Source of the DNA: Ichthyophonus hoferi
Taxonomy: Eukaryota; Opisthokonta; Ichthyosporea; Ichthyophonida; Ichthyophonidae
Length of the DNA: 64,000 nucleotides
Assembly: GCA_002751075.1 (NCBI GenBank)
Contig: NAOQ01000108.1
Location: 78,097 to 142,096 of the forward strand
Reading direction: 5' to 3'
The position numbers were made by a program, and so were the translations under genes. Below are positions 62,924-64,000 of this stretch, piece after piece. Each line of letters opens with the position of its first letter. The stretch's first letter is position 1. The notes beneath the pieces were generated by a model. That model was not told where the DNA came from. It saw only the letters and a list, made by a program, of their open reading frames with translations, and ran no database searches.

Positions 62924-63101
62924 ATGGAAAACGATATAATTGGCACTGCATCCACAATGGACAAAACAGAGAAAGAAGTAAAAGCCGACTCCCTTCCCAA
63001 CCTAGATATTAGCCAGGACATAGCAGAACACCAGGATTTAGACCTCTTTATGAGAGATAATCTTATTAACAAATTAATGAGACTGCAGCACACTTCCAGA
63101 G
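62924..63101 (+). CDS. first coding exon of an unrecognised gene (partial)
   Basis: ATG opens 59 codons: acidic, polar sequence starting MENDIIGTASTMDKTEKEV and ending with a short amphipathic stretch (LDLFMRDNLINKLMRLQHTSR). The exon ends at an AGAG|GTACAA donor in phase 1, and an ATTAACAG acceptor at 62909-62916 lies just before the start, so a 5' untranslated exon probably exists upstream. The following 900 bases are strongly T/C-rich on the plus strand, as expected of an intron read in this direction, and contain no second exon I can support. The rest of the gene lies outside the window. Family unknown. Confidence 0.55.
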
Positions 63102-64000
63102 GTACAATAATAACTAGTAAAATTCTATTGGCCGTTATCGTTATCTCTCTCTTGGACCATTTTTATCCTTCTTCTTTTCTATCTGTTGTTTTCTTTCTTT
63201 TTTTTCATTTTTTTTTTTCACCCATTGCATTATATAATCATACATCATACACCTACTTGAATGGCTTAATATGATTTTTTCATTTTTCAGTTTTTGTATT
63301 TCTATGGTTGTGTTCTTTTTCCTTGTATCTTGCTCAATAGTTTCCTATTTTGCTTTTTATAAATGGCCAACCTTCAGGGGTTACTCCTTTCATATGAATA
63401 TTTTCCCCTTTTTTCTTTTCCTCCTGTTATTATTACTCTTTACCTTTTCTTCTAACCTTTTTCTATGATGATTATTGCTTCTTTTTCTCTTTTGCCTGTA
63501 ACTATTCTGCTAGTCTCTCTTGCTCTCTCTCTTCCATTTATTTTAATTCCTAACTGTTTTAAGTGTGTTTATTTCATTACTTTCCTAATTCAACCTAGTC
63601 TTACACTTTCACTTTATCTTTCATCCGTCCTTACTTCCTTATAACATAGTTAATCCTTTGTTATAATCCATACTCTCCAGACACTCTTATTATATATATT
63701 TCTAAAATACTTTAATAAGATTTCAAGTGTCAAACCAACTATACTCTTTTAGCCTTTCACTCAATTTATTTCTCTCCTTTATTACAAGTACTTCTTCCTT
63801 CCCTATATATATATGTGTCTCTACATGTGTCTTATATTACCTTTATGTCCTTTACCCAAGATTATTCTTTTCTTTTATATCCACTTTTTTTTTTCATTGT
63901 CATTACTTTGTCCTTTTTATTCTGTTTTCACATATTTTTTTAGCAGTTTTTATTCATAATCCTTTTATCATTCATTTTTTAATACTATATATATATATAT
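63102..64000 (+). other. probable intron, T/C-rich
   Basis: Nearly all pyrimidine-biased sequence with many TTTCTTTT runs and no coding segment. It matches the strand bias of the introns in the plus-strand NUDT22 and EGF genes. Confidence 0.45.

Overview
This is eukaryotic nuclear DNA from an animal. It is AT-rich, carries many GT-AG introns and microsatellites, and has two runs of N that are assembly gaps. The gene set (METAP2, NAXD, NUDT22, ARF6, ARHGAP39/Vilse and a secreted multi-EGF protein) and the full, human-like METAP2 and ARF6 fit a metazoan. The moderate gene density, modest introns and an EGF-only secreted protein would suit a sponge or another early-branching animal, but the species cannot be fixed from sequence alone. 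All gene models are manual splices checked for reading frame, splice-site dinucleotides and family similarity recalled from memory.

Layout. 1-2.3 kb: decayed repeat DNA with a fossil coding relic. 2.3-10.7 kb, minus: METAP2, 15 exons, with an N gap in intron 4. 10.7-14.3 kb: several old repeat copies. 14.3-15.4 kb, plus: NAXD in one intact exon. 16.8-18.7 kb, minus: a 138-residue membrane protein in three exons. 18.7-21.2 kb: nothing clear. 21.2-22.2 kb, minus: an unrecognised 326-residue protein with an RG-rich tail, divergent from NUDT22 (23.0-25.1 kb, plus, four exons). 27.3-34.9 kb, plus: a secreted protein of nine EGF-like modules in ten exons, every intron in phase 1. 36.1-39.0 kb, minus: an unrecognised Ser-rich protein of two exons. 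40-44.4 kb: further copies of the old repeats. 47.4-49.4 kb, minus: ARF6, whose third exon is partly duplicated across an assembly gap. 53.7-61.6 kb, minus: ARHGAP39 (WW-WW-MyTH4-RhoGAP), 18 exons. 62.9 kb to the end, plus: the first coding exon of an unrecognised gene that runs off the window.

The genes do not form an operon or pathway; most are housekeeping. ARF6 and ARHGAP39 both act on small-GTPase control of membrane and actin, and their nearness is probably chance. NAXD and NUDT22 are both nucleotide-metabolism enzymes. I found no CRISPR array, rRNA or convincing tRNA, and no clear new multi-gene system. The best leads for novelty are the three unrecognised proteins, the unusual EGF gene and the recurrent fossil repeat family.
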